In this document: in pieces, positions 1 through 13,764 of the stretch | How positions within the stretch are numbered: the first letter of the stretch is position 1 | Layout of the letters: each line of letters begins with the position of its first letter | Origin: Manis javanica | Lineage: Eukaryota; Chordata; Mammalia; Pholidota; Manidae | DNA length: 64,000 nt | Direction: 5' to 3' | Assembly (NCBI RefSeq): GCF_040802235.1 | Contig: NC_133165.1 | Span: 46,265,629-46,329,628 of the forward strand | The notes under the pieces: model-generated | Databases searched by the model: none | The model's input: the letters and a program-made list of their open reading frames with translations, nothing else | Told to the model about the DNA's origin: nothing | Translations under genes and position numbers: made by a program

Positions 1-129
1 GCATGTCCTGTTGTGGCCTGGGTGAGGATTTTTTCTGGGATGTACATCTGGTAGTGGGGCAGTAAGAACCTCTTCAATTCTGTTCCCTCATCATTCTGAT
101 CAGGACAACCTTCTTAAAACACAAATGTG
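1..129. other. Unclassified left flank of the first L1
   Basis: Non-repetitive-looking sequence with no gene that I can recognise. Its last bases (about 116-129) resemble the sequence after the second L1 3' end near 6603-6616, so they may be the left target-site duplication of the L1 complex. Confidence 0.35.
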
Positions 130-775
130 GAAGGGAGGAGTCAAGACAATTGTGTGAGTAGTTCAGCGGAAATCTCCTCCCAAAAACATATATTTTTGAA
201 AATACAACAAATACAACTATTCCTAAAAGAGACACCAGTAGACACAGTACAACAGCCAGGCAACATCTACATCTGCAAGAACTCAGCATCACACGAAGGG
301 GGTAAGATATAAGCCGTGGCCCAGAGGGACCCAAACGCCCCCCTATCCCAGACCCTGGAGGGAAGAAAGGAGATGGAGTGGGGAGGGAGTGAAAGCCCAG
401 CACTGCTAAACAACCAGCTCTAGAAATCCGTACCAGGAGTGCAGACACACGGTGCATGGGGTGCTGGATATTAGAGAAATGGAAAAGCAAAACCTGCGAG
501 CAGGTCCCTGCAACTGGCGCCCCTGAGACAAAAGAAAAGCGAGTGCTTTTTGCAAGTCTTATAGGGACAGGGACCCCACAGCTGGACAAAGTTGTCCCAA
601 TGCACGCACCCCAGCACCTGGGAATCTGGAGAACTCTAGGCGACCTAACCCCCTGGGTGGCAGTGCACCTCTGAAGCCCCTCACAGTGATAAGGAGCCTG
701 CCAGTCATTCCCCCAACTGGCACGGATGCCAACACAGCAGCCCAGTAGTGTGAGAGCAGCAGCACACACCAGGGG

Positions 776-1120
776 AGGCAGTGCCAGAGGAGCTCGGGAG
801 CAGTCTGTGCGAGCCAGCGGCGGCAGCCGAGCAGCCAGGGGTGGGCCCACATGGGCCAGCAGTGGCAGCTGGGGGCTGCCTGTATGAGCCTGCAGTGGCA
901 GCACCAGAGAGGACCGGAAGCAGCTTGTGCGAGCCTGTGGCAGCGGCAACCAAACAACCCAGGAGCAGCCAGTGCGTGCCAGTGGCGGTGACACCAGAGG
1001 GGCCTGGAAGAGGCCTGCATGAGCCCGCAGCAGCACCAGAGGGGCCTGGGAGTGGCCTTCAGGAGCTGGCAGCAGCAGCAGAGGAGCAGGCCAGGAAGAG
1101 CTGCATCCCCAGCAGGCGCC
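776..1120 (+). repeat. Tandem 33-45-bp units in the L1-A 5' UTR
   Basis: About eight degenerate GC-rich units of roughly 33 to 45 bp follow one another. Each has an agag(g)agc or ccagagg core followed by a gag-cc or gtgg end. Most unit lengths are multiples of three, so a sense frame of 160 codons (781-1263) stays open. L1-B has about five corresponding units at 12150-12360, so unit number varies between copies. Confidence 0.6.
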
Positions 1121-1429
1121 CAGAATCTCAGCCTGGTGCACAGCTACCTGGGCCAGACCCAAAGGCCACTGCTGGCACACAGCTGTCTGGCAGAGGTGCT
1201 GCTTTCACAGGAGAGCACACCCGGCACGCCTGCTGCTTCCTGCAGGGCTCTGTGCTACCGTGACTGAGACCACACCCACAGCAGTTTAGGGGATTAATCC
1301 AGAGGCTGCTCCAGGAGTGTGGGTAACCAACACAGGCAGCAGAGAAGGGCAAGGTGACCAGCAAGCAGGAAAGGACTTTGTTCTCCCAGCTGACACACAC
1401 ACTACCAGCCTACGGCCACCGCTATCACC

Positions 1430-2281
1430 ATGAAAAGGCAGAAGAATTTAGTGCAGTCCAAAATAGTCCAGACAACCACTGAGAGAGGGCTGGGGAAGGT
1501 AGGTTTAACCAATCTCCCCAAAAAAGAATTCAAAATAAAGGTCATAACCATGCTGATGGAGCTGCAGAGAAATATGCAAGAGCTAAGGGATGAAGTCCGG
1601 AGGGAGATTACAGAAATGAAACAATCTCTGAAAGGACTTAAGAGCAGACTGGATGAGGTGCAAGAGGCCATTAATGAAATAGAAACCACAGAACAGGAAT
1701 GCAGAGGAGCTGATGCAGAGAGAGATAAACGGATCTCCAGGAATGAAACAATATTAAGAGAACCGTGTGACCAATCGAAACAGAACAATATTCACATTAC
1801 AGGGGTACCAGAAGAAGAAAAGAGAGAAAAAGGGATAGAAAGTGTCTATGAAGAAATAATTGCTAAGAACTTCCCCAAACTGGGGGAGGAAATAGTTGCT
1901 TAGATCACGGAAGCACACATAACTCCCAACAGAAGGGACCCAAAGAGGACAACACCAAGACACATAATAATCAAATTAGCAAAGATCAAGGACAAAGGCA
2001 GAATATTAAAACTAGTTAGAGAGAGGAAAAAGGTCACCCACAAAGGAAAATCCATCAGGCTATCATCAGACATCTCAACAGAAACCTTACAGGTCAGAAG
2101 AGAATGGCATGGTATATTTAATGCAATTAAACAGAAGGGCCTTGAACCAAGAATACTGTATCCAGCATGATTATCATTTAAATATTAAGGAGGGATTAAA
2201 CAATTCCCAGACAAGCAAAAATTGAGGGAATTTGCCTCCCACAAACCACCACTAAAGGGTATTTTAGAGGGACTGCTTTAG
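1430..2281 (+). pseudogene. L1-A ORF1 relic (RNA-binding coiled-coil protein)
   Basis: The frame starts MKRQKNLVQSKIVQ, has a leucine/glutamate-rich coiled coil (about residues 40-90, with one REITEMK heptad) and an RRM-like domain entered at ITGVPEEE. It runs open to an in-frame TAG at 1901-1903, where L1-B has a glutamine codon. The C-terminal domain continues in the same frame (TTPRHIIIKLAKIKDKGR, then GLEPRILYP) with further stops before the natural TAG at 2279-2281. ORF1p is the trimeric nucleic-acid chaperone of the L1 particle; this copy cannot make a full protein. Confidence 0.85.
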
Positions 2282-2593
2282 ATGGGAGCACTTCTAAGGT
2301 TAAATAAATGACACCAGAGAAAATAAAATCACAACAAAGAAAGCAAACCAACCAGATACTAACTAAAGACAAAAAATAAAATCAACTACCCACAAAAGCA
2401 CTCAAAGGAAACACAAAAGAACACAGAATAAAACACCCAACATATGAAGAATGGAGGAGGAGGAATAAGAAGAGAGAGAAATAAAGAATCACCAGACAGT
2501 ATTTACGATAGTTCAATAAGTGAGTTAAGTTAGACAGTAAGTTAGTAAAGAAGGTAACCTTGAACCTCTGGTAACCATGAACCTAAGCCTGCA

Positions 2594-5315
<2,722 letters not shown>

Positions 5316-5642
5316 GAACAAAGAAAAACTGAAGGAACAAAATAGCAGTACAATCACAGAACCCAAGAATGGACTAACAGTAACTAAAAGGAAAGCGATA
5401 GGTGAATGGGAGGGAAGGGAGGGATAAGGGCGGGGAAAAAGAAAGGGGGTTTATGACTAGCATGTATAATGGGGGGGTGAATGGGGAGGGCTATGCAACA
5501 CAAAGACAAGTAGTGATTCTACAACATCTTACTATGCTGATGGACAGTGACTGTAATGGGGTTTGTGGGAGACTTGGTGAAGGGGTGACCCTAGTAAACA
5601 TCATGTTCTTCATGTAATTGTAGATTAATGATAACAAAAAAA

Positions 5643-6602
5643 ATGGGCAGAGGAGCTGAATAGACAGTTCTCTAAAGAATAAATCAGATGGCCAACAGAC
5701 ACACGAAAAGATGCTCAACATAGCTAATCATCAGAGAAATGCAAATTAAAACCACAATGAGATATCACCTCACAGCAGTAAGGATCACCACCATCCAAAA
5801 GACAAACAACAACAAATGTTGGCAAAGTTGTGGAGAAAGGGGAACCCTCCTGCACTGCTGGTGAGGATATAAATTAGTTCAACCATTGTGGAAAGCAGTA
5901 TGGAAATTCTTCAAAATGCTCAAAATAGAAATACTATTTGACCCAGGAATTTCACTTCTATGAATTTACCCTAAGAATGCAGCAGCCCAGTTTGAAAAAG
6001 ATAGATGCACCCCTATGTTTATTGCAGCACTATTTACAATAGCCAAGAAATGCAAGCAACCTAAGTGTCCATCAGTAGATGAATGGATAAAGAAGAGGTG
6101 GTACATATACACAATGGAATATTATTCAGCCATAAGAAGAAAACAAATCCTACCATTTGCAACAACATGGATGGAGCTAGAGGGTATTATGCTCAGTGAA
6201 ATAAGCCAGGTGGAGAGAGACAAGTACCAAATGATTTCACTCATATGTGAAGTATAAGAACAAAGAAAAACTGAAGGAAAAAAACAGCAGCACAATTACA
6301 GAACCCAAGAATGGACTAACAGTTACCAAAGGGAAAGGGACTGAGGAGGATGGGTGGGAAGGGAGGGATAAGGACAGGGAAAAAGAAAGGGGGCATTACG
6401 ATTAGCATGTGTAATGTGGGGGGGGTGGCATGTGGAGGGCTGTACAGCACAGAGAAGATGAATAGGGATTCTGCAGCATCTTACTACACTGATGGACAGT
6501 GACTGTAATGGGGTTTGTGGGGGGGGACTTGGTGAAGGGGGGAGCCTAGTAAACATACTGTTCTTCATGCAATTGTAGATTAATGATACCAACAACAACA
6601 AA
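5643..6602 (+). mobile_element. Second, 5'-truncated L1 3' end directly after L1-A
   Basis: It starts inside ORF2 (aaatgggcagaggagctg, equal to L1-B about 16972), has the C-terminal coding relic with a broken cysteine motif, ends coding at TAA about 6255-6257, and has the same G-rich 3' UTR with atggacagtgactgtaatgg and a terminal aataccaacaacaacaaaaaa-like tail. There is no unique DNA between it and the A run of the upstream L1 unit. Confidence 0.85.
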
Positions 6603-6698
6603 AAAGCAGAAATGTGTTCAGGTCCTGGCACGGCTGTCTCCTCCCCCACCGTCTCCTCTCCCAACCCATTCCACCTCCCTCCCCACTGCAGCTCCTGG

Positions 6699-7026
6699 TT
6701 TAAGTCTCTCATACCTGCCATATCCCTCCTCCTACAAGGCCTCTGCAAAGATTGCCTGGAGCAGTTTCCTCCCCTCTTTCTGTCTGTATCTCCTACTCTC
6801 CTCAGATCTGCCTGACTGGGTCAAATCCCTTTGTTTTCATCTCTCAAAGCACCCTGTAGACCTCCTGTAACTGTGACAGTAGTACAAATGTCACAATTTT
6901 ACCTTTCTTTGTGACATAATTTGACTCATGTCTTTCTTACCCCTCACCCCTTAGATTATAAACTGCATGAAGTCTGGGCTCATATCTGTTTATTCCCTTC
7001 ACTGTATCTTTAGCACCTAAACTTGT
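6699..7026 (+). repeat. Left arm of a 0.33-kb inverted duplication (L2-derived)
   Basis: Reads as the 3' part of an L2 element and continues past the arm to the L2 end (aacataaatatttgttagatgaa region, to about 7060). The reverse complement of 8287-8615 matches it with only about ten differences by eye (about 97%). Because the L2 tail is complete only here, this arm is the likely original. Confidence 0.85.
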
Positions 7027-8286
7027 ACTTGGCACACAACATAAATATTTGTTAGATGAAAGAAAATGAAGGTTATCTCTGCTCAAGGGTTACCACTGAG
7101 GAGGGATCTTGGTAGGGTGACTGCTATAGAATTTGATCCTCAGCTCTGCAGACCCAGAAATTCCATTTTGTCAACAACCTCTCAGGGTAGACTCACAGTC
7201 CTGCAACTCACAAGAGACAGATATATAAACCAGGAGCCCACTCAGCCATATGGAGACAGAACTGTGGAGGTGACGAGAACACTCCCTTTCCCCTTCTCAC
7301 AGTCCTTTCCTATGAGAAAGCCACAGCATGGCAAAGAAATCTGGACCTTCCTGGTCTTTCTTTTAGTCTCATCACTTCAGAACATCACATATGAAATCCT
7401 TTCCAAAGAGCCTTGAAAAGTCAAGGGATCTTTACTGAAGGTCTTTTGAGAATATAAGGAAGGAGTTACATAGCATGCCTTCCTATCAATGTCTTTACAA
7501 ATCCCTCATTTCACAGAGTTCCACTATGGAGAGCAATGCTCACATCTCTCTCTTCCTCTGCATTCTCCCCTATCAGGATTGGCTTTTTGCACAGGGGCTT
7601 CAGGCCTCTTCTGTGTAGAGCCAACTATCCATCTCTCAGCTTGTCTCTGTTCATGCCCACTCACCATCCACTTTAGCAAAACAGAAAAAATCTCCCTTTG
7701 GATCTGACCTCCCAGGGCCAACAGGTGGGGGAGTATTGTAAATGTTCACAATTACTGGATTTTGCCCCAAACACATTCAAAAGAAGCTAAAGCGTGACCA
7801 GAGGTGGCATAGTATGCATGGAACCCAAGGGTGGAAGAGGGTGGATGGAATAAATTAACTCTTAAAATTGCTCTTTTTACCCCCTGCTTCTCTAATAGGT
7901 AAACACTGTGAAAAGTCAAACATCACAGATATCTTGAATCTATAATGGAGGAAGTCAAAGTTCCCTATAATCCCAGTCTAGGGTCTAACCATTATGGAGA
8001 GTTTAGTACACACCCCGTTGCCCCCTTCTTCAATACCTAAAATAACTTTTTTGTACAAAAATAAGATTATAGATGCTCTGCCGCCTGCAAGCCTGGGATT
8101 TGCTCTAGGAGGTGACAAGGTCTGTGGGCAGCAGGTCAGGGTGCTTTTGCCTCCTGGGGGGCAAGTACAGGGACCTGGGGCTGTGCCCTGCTCTCCCTCC
8201 CAACTCGCTTAGATTTCAGGACTCTGGTCATCCCCAGCAAGAGAGTACTCAGGTCGGTTTTCCTCTGCAAGAATGGGGTCATGTTG
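7027..8286. other. Spacer of the inverted duplication; no gene seen
   Basis: 1.26 kb of unclassified sequence between the two arms. The short open frames (for example 7066-7416) show no family I recognise and no splice pattern, so I treat them as chance. Confidence 0.5.
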
Positions 8287-8615
8287 ACAAGTTTAAGTGT
8301 TAAAGATACAGTGACAGGAATAAACAGATATGAGCCCAGACTTCATGCAATTTGTAATCTAAGGGGTGAGGGGTAAGAAAGACATGAGTCAAATTATGTC
8401 ACAAAGAAAGGTAAAATTGTGACATTTGTACTACTGTCACAGTTACAGGAGGTCTACAGGGTGCTTTGAGAGATGAAAACAAAGGAATTTGACCCAGTCA
8501 GGCAGATCTGAAGGTGAGTAGGAGATACAGACAGAAAGAGTGGAGGAAACTGCTCCAGGCAATCTTTGCAGAGGCCTTGTAGGAGGAGGGATATGGCAGG
8601 TATGAGAGACTTAAA
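8287..8615 (-). repeat. Right arm of the inverted duplication
   Basis: Reverse-complement copy of 6699-7026. It stops inside the L2 sequence (at the base equivalent to 7026), so it looks like the derived copy. Independent L2 copies would normally differ by 25-30%, so 97% identity means a secondary duplication. Confidence 0.85.
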
Positions 8616-9121
8616 GAACACCCAAGTGGCCCTCAAAGATCACCCAGGCTCCTCTTGACTTTCCTCAGACCACCTTTTAAGATGAGTAGTCACTCTACAG
8701 GGGGCCTCAGGAACACATGGGCATCCAGCTGTTGGCTCATAGAAAGTCATCTAGAGGCTATGAAACCAGGATTGGCATTTATACAGTTGAGGGTTGTTAT
8801 CCTGTCCAGGAAATCTTCACCAAAAATTAGTGTGATACTGTCCACCCAGCAGCTGGTTGTTAGACATACAAATGATTATTAAAGAGCCACCGAGCAGGTG
8901 CCAGACTGCCCATGGGGGAAGGTGAGCCTGTGAACTACAGTACTGACAACATCCACATCTGATGCCACTGGCCCAGTGGGAAACGGATTTGAGACTTGAA
9001 ATGAGACTCTTCGCTGAGCTAAATATATTAATTTTAGGAATATAAACATTGTATTTTGTATGTATGTATTTTGGCTACTCAAGACTATGTTTACAAATTG
9101 GCATTGAATGGAGACTACGTG
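8616..9121. other. Intergenic, nothing recognised
   Basis: No repeat family, splice pattern or conserved frame that I can name. Confidence 0.4.
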
Positions 9122-9125
9122 GTAA

Positions 9126-9975
9126 TGTTAGGTGGGAAAGTAGATATGAGCAGGGTGGAAAGAAAATAAGGCCAGTAAAACCCACTAGAAGGGACTCAAA
9201 GAGTTAACCAGTTAAAAATAGAAAGCTAAGAAGGCCAGGAGCAACTTGGCCTCGAAGTTTGAATACGCCCCAGATAAAGAAAAGTATCTCAGCATAGCCT
9301 GTGTTTTCACTGTGTCAGTTAGAACATAACATTGTAAGATCTACTTGAGCCTGCTCAAAGGCCCAGCTTATCTAGGAAAAATTCTACCTTAAAGCTAAGA
9401 TTGCATTTTAATCAAGCAGACAGTGGCTTAGCCCACCTTGGACGCAGGACAGACAGTCTTGATTGATATGCTTCCAGACAGAAGTTGATATACTGGAAAG
9501 GAATCAAAGCAGTATTTTTCTTGTGTTAAGTTAAAAAAAAAAAAAGAACCTTAATGTCTTGTCAAAGATGAGCATTCTGGGACCATTTGGCAGGTCCATA
9601 CCTGGCCCTTTGTCGCTTTCCTAAAAATCTCAACGGCCTATAAAGCCCCAGACCCTAAACTTTTCAGTGCGCTCCTCTCTCTGAGGTGGCCCTCACTTTC
9701 TAAGTGCATAGCCTGAAAAATTTATTTCAACCCTTCACCGCACCTCTCCTATGAGGTAGCTCACACTCCCCTCTCCCCAAGTGTGCACTTGCTCTCTTAA
9801 ATAAAGCTTAAACCTTTCAGGGTGCCTCTCCTCCCTGAGGTCGTCCGTACTTTTTCTCTGTTTAGGTAACTTTAAATAAAACGTTTACTCTGCTTCATTA
9901 CCGTTTCTCTGCTCTTCAATTCTTTGTTGCCATGGGGACAAGAACCAAGGAAAATATACACCACTCCCCCCAACA
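9126..9975 (+). mobile_element. Solo LTR, ERV1 (gammaretrovirus-like) class
   Basis: 850-bp LTR with TGTT...AACA ends and a 4-bp target duplication gtaa at 9122-9125 and 9976-9979, which is typical of class I elements. A TATA-like cctataaag lies near 9638 and an AATAAA near 9799. There is no internal region, so it is a recombination-derived solo LTR. A related LTR lies at about 36.4-37.26 kb. Fossil, moderately old. Confidence 0.8.
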
Positions 9976-9979
9976 GTAA

Positions 9980-11490
9980 TGTGAGCTGAATAGATGGCTA
10001 ATATGGATACTTCAGATTTTTCTGAAGTCCATTTGGTCCTCATGCCTAGGCAGGTATATACTAAGTGTCATAGCGTACTAAGGGGTAAGGGGTCTGCAGG
10101 AGCAGTTTGATGTGGTGGGGAGGTATATTTTATTACTAACATTACTGAGAATTGATGTTGATAATAAAAAGCAGATGATTTTGGTTAGTTTACAGACAAC
10201 AACCCCTTTACTTCCTGCACCAGAGTGTCCAACTGCTCCCATTGCCACCCTCCTGTCACTGACAAAAGGACCCTTTAAAATCCCTTCCAGATTTAAGGGC
10301 TCTATGACATGACCTGATTGATATAAATATTTTAGTTTAAATGGAAATCTGTAATACTCCTACGAAGAGACATTTTAAGCAGCAGGTTTTGGAAAATCTC
10401 AATGTCTACATCTGGGTAAGCATGAGCCATGTATGCTTCTTTTTTTCTATGCCAGAGTATTGATACACGTGCTGAAACATCACGAACTTGTTAACAGACC
10501 CTGAGGGACAGGTAGTATTTAAAAAATAGCCCTGAACTGGGAGATAGGAGACTCTTCTCTCCTAAATCCAGGACTAGAATGCCATTGTATTCCCAACTTT
10601 TGGTTAAGGAAATGCACGGTGCTTTCCTTTCCTTTGGTCTTCTTGGGACTCTGTTACCTGAGCTCCTGGTCTATCTGACTCCTGCTTTTCCTTCCCAGGT
10701 TGGCTCACCCATGACCTTCCCTGAGAGTTGCTCACAAGCCTGGGTCAGGTGCAACCTTGCAGCTTGAATATGCTTTTCTTACATTAATATGTGTGGTAAT
10801 GTCCTGCTTATTGTATACTATCATCCACTGGCCTGTTCATGAGATCCTTTAACAGGTACCATGTTTTGTTTGCTTTTACATCCCAGCACTGAGTAAGTGC
10901 CTGGCATCTAGTTAGTGCCCTAAACATAGAGCGGAGAATGCTAACCTCTCTGGTTTTTGCTTCCTCATCTGTTACATGAAGTTGGTTTGGCTAATCTCTC
11001 AGGACACTTCCTGTAACATAATTTATAATTCTAGAGTCTATTGTTTTATTCTTAACTTAGATTACTAATTAGAGTATTATAATTAATAACTATTAATTGA
11101 TTATTAATCTAGAATCTATTATTGTTTTATCCGGCCATCCATCTCCTTTAGCTACCAGGAAAAATGTGTGACACCTATATTATGCTGAAAACAATGTATC
11201 ACTCACAGTTACCTATATTATTTCAATAAATTTAATGTAAAAATTAGGATTGTAGTATACATAATTTCTGCAAACTGCTTTTTTCATTTGGCAATGTATT
11301 ATGGACACCTTTCTCATCAGAGCTAGAGGCATAGCTTATTCTTTTTAATGGTCATAGAGAATTTCACAGAAGGCTACTATTCAGTCACCCACTGTGGACA
11401 CTTAGGGTTGTTTATTCTTTTTCACTACTACAGACAAGGCTGGGAGTATTTCTAAAGGAGACTCCTGTAAATGGAATTGCAATACCAGGA
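9980..11490. other. Intergenic, old LINE fragments
   Basis: Holds an L2 3' end on + (about 10810-10930, with the gtgcctggcat motif) and an antisense old L1 segment (about 11220-11480) whose complement resembles the end of L1 ORF2. Nothing else is recognised. Confidence 0.5.
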
Positions 11491-12675
11491 GTTAAGAGCA
11501 GTTATCATCAGAGGATCATGGGAAGATGGCAGTGTGAGTAGTTCAGAGGAAATCTCCTCCCCAAAACATATATATTTATGAAAATACAATAAATACAACT
11601 ATTTGTAAAAGAGACACCAGTGGATTGAGTACAACAGCCAGGATACATCTACATCTGCGAGAACTAAGCATCACACAAAGGGGGCAAGATACAAGCTGCG
11701 GCCAGGCGGGACCCTAATGCTCCCCCACCCCAAAACCTGGCAGGAAGAAAGGAGTCGGAATGGGGAGGGAGTGAAAGCCCAGGACTGCTAAACAACCAGC
11801 TCTAGAAATCCACACCCAGAACACAGACACAGGTGCACAGGGTGCTGGATATTAGAGAAACGGAAAAGCAAAACCTGTGGGCAGGTCCCTGCAACCGGCG
11901 CCCTTGAGACAAAAGAAATGTGAGTGCTTTCTGCAAGTCTTAAAGAGACAGGAAGCCCATAGCTGGACGATGTTGTTGCGGCACACTCAGCCAGCAGCTG
12001 GGAATTCTGGGGAAACTTAGGCGCCCTAAACCCCAGGGAGGAAGTGCAGCTCTGAAGCCCCTTATGGCACTAAGCAGCCTGCCAGTCATTCCTCCAACTG
12101 GTGTGGACCCCAACACACCAACCCTGTAGCAGGAGAGTGGCAGCGTGTGCCAGGGATGGCGATGCTGGAAGGGACTGAGAGCAGATCCATGCACCGATGG
12201 CACCAGAGGAGACCAAGAGAGGCTTGTGAGAGCCCACAGCAGTGCAACCGAACAGCCCGGGCACGGCTTGCATGCACCGGCTGCAGGGGAGCCAGAGGAG
12301 ACTGGTAAAGGGCCGTGTGCACCTGCAGCGGAGCCAGAAGGAGCAGGAGCACTCCCAGCAGCTGACCAGAATCCCAGCCCAAGGCACAGCCACCCGGGCC
12401 AGAGCCAAAGGCCACTGCTGGTACAGAGCTGCCTGGCAGGGATGCCGCTAGCACAGAGAAGTGCACCTGGCATACCTGCCACTCCACACAGGGCTCCATG
12501 CTGCTCTGACGGGCACCCCACCCACAGCAGCTTAGGGGACTAACCTAGTGACTGCTCCAGGAGTGCGGGTAACTGTCACAGGCAGTGGAGAAGGGCAAGG
12601 CATCCAGTAAGCAGGAAAGGACTTTCTTCTCCTAGCTGACACATCCACAACCTGCCTACAGCCACTGCTATCACC

Positions 12676-13574
12676 ATGAAAAGGCAAAAAAATTTGGTCC
12701 AGTCCTAGATAATTCAAACAACACCTGAGAAAGGATCTGCAGAGGCAGACCTAACCAGTCTCCCTGAAAAAGAATTCAAAATAAAAATCATAAACATGAT
12801 GACAGAGCTGCAGAGAAATATGCAAGAGCTAAAGGATGAAGTACAGAGGGAGATTACAGATGTCCGGAGGGAGATTACAGACATCCAGAGAGAGATTACA
12901 GAAGTGAAACAAATTCTGGAAGGATTTATAAGGAGAATGGATAAGATGCAAGAGGCTATTGAAGGAATAGAAACCATAGAACAGGAACACATAGAAGCTG
13001 ACACAGAGAGAGATAGAAGGATCTCCAGGAATGAAACAATATTAAGAGAACTGTGTGACCAATCCAAAAGGAATAATATGAGCATTATTGGGGTACCAGA
13101 AGAAGAAGAAGAGAGAAAAAGAGGTAGAAAGTAAGTGTCTTTGAAGAAATAATTGCTGAAAACTTCCCCAAACTGGGGGAGGAAATAGTTGCTCAGACTA
13201 TGGAAGCACACAGAACTCCCGAGAGATGGAACCCAAGGAGGACAACACCAAGACACATAATAATTAAAATGGCAAAGATCAAGGACAAGGACAGAGTATT
13301 AAAGGCAGCCAGAGAGAGAAAAAAGGTCACCTACAAAGGAAAACCCAGCAGGCTATCATCAGACTTCTCAACAGAAACCTTACAGGCCAGAAGAGAATGG
13401 CATAATATATTTAATGCAATGAAACCGAAGGGCCTTGAACCAAGGATGCTGTATCCAGCACGATTATTATTTAAATATGAAGGAGGGATTAAACAATTCC
13501 CAGACAAGCAACAGTTGAGGGAATTTGCCTCCCACAAACCACGTCTACAGGGTATCTTAGAGGAACTGCTCTAG
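12676..13574 (+). pseudogene. L1-B ORF1 relic with expanded coiled-coil heptads
   Basis: Starts MKRQKNLVQS like L1-A, then hits TAG at codon 11. The coiled coil reads from about 12796. Three tandem 21-bp units at 12844-12864, 12865-12885 and 12886-12906 encode QREITDV, RREITDI and QREITEV, exactly three heptads where L1-A has one. The RRM entry is IIGVPEEE. A frameshift near 13130-13200 separates it from an intact C-terminal domain (TTPRHIIIKMAKIKDKDR to the TAG at 13572-13574). Confidence 0.88.
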
Positions 13575-13764
13575 ATGGGAGCACTCCTTAAAAGAGCACA
13601 GAACAAAACACCCAACATATGAAGACTGGAGGAGGAGGTAAAGAAGGGAAAGAAATAATCATCAGACTGTGTTTATAACAGCTCAATAAGCAAGTGAGGT
13701 CAGAAAGTAAGGTAGTAAACAAGCTAACCTTGAACTTTTGGTAACCACAAATCTAAAGCCTGCA

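Noticed and set aside
7066-7416. 116-codon frame inside the inverted-repeat spacer
   Set aside because: No known family, no splice context and no upstream promoter features.
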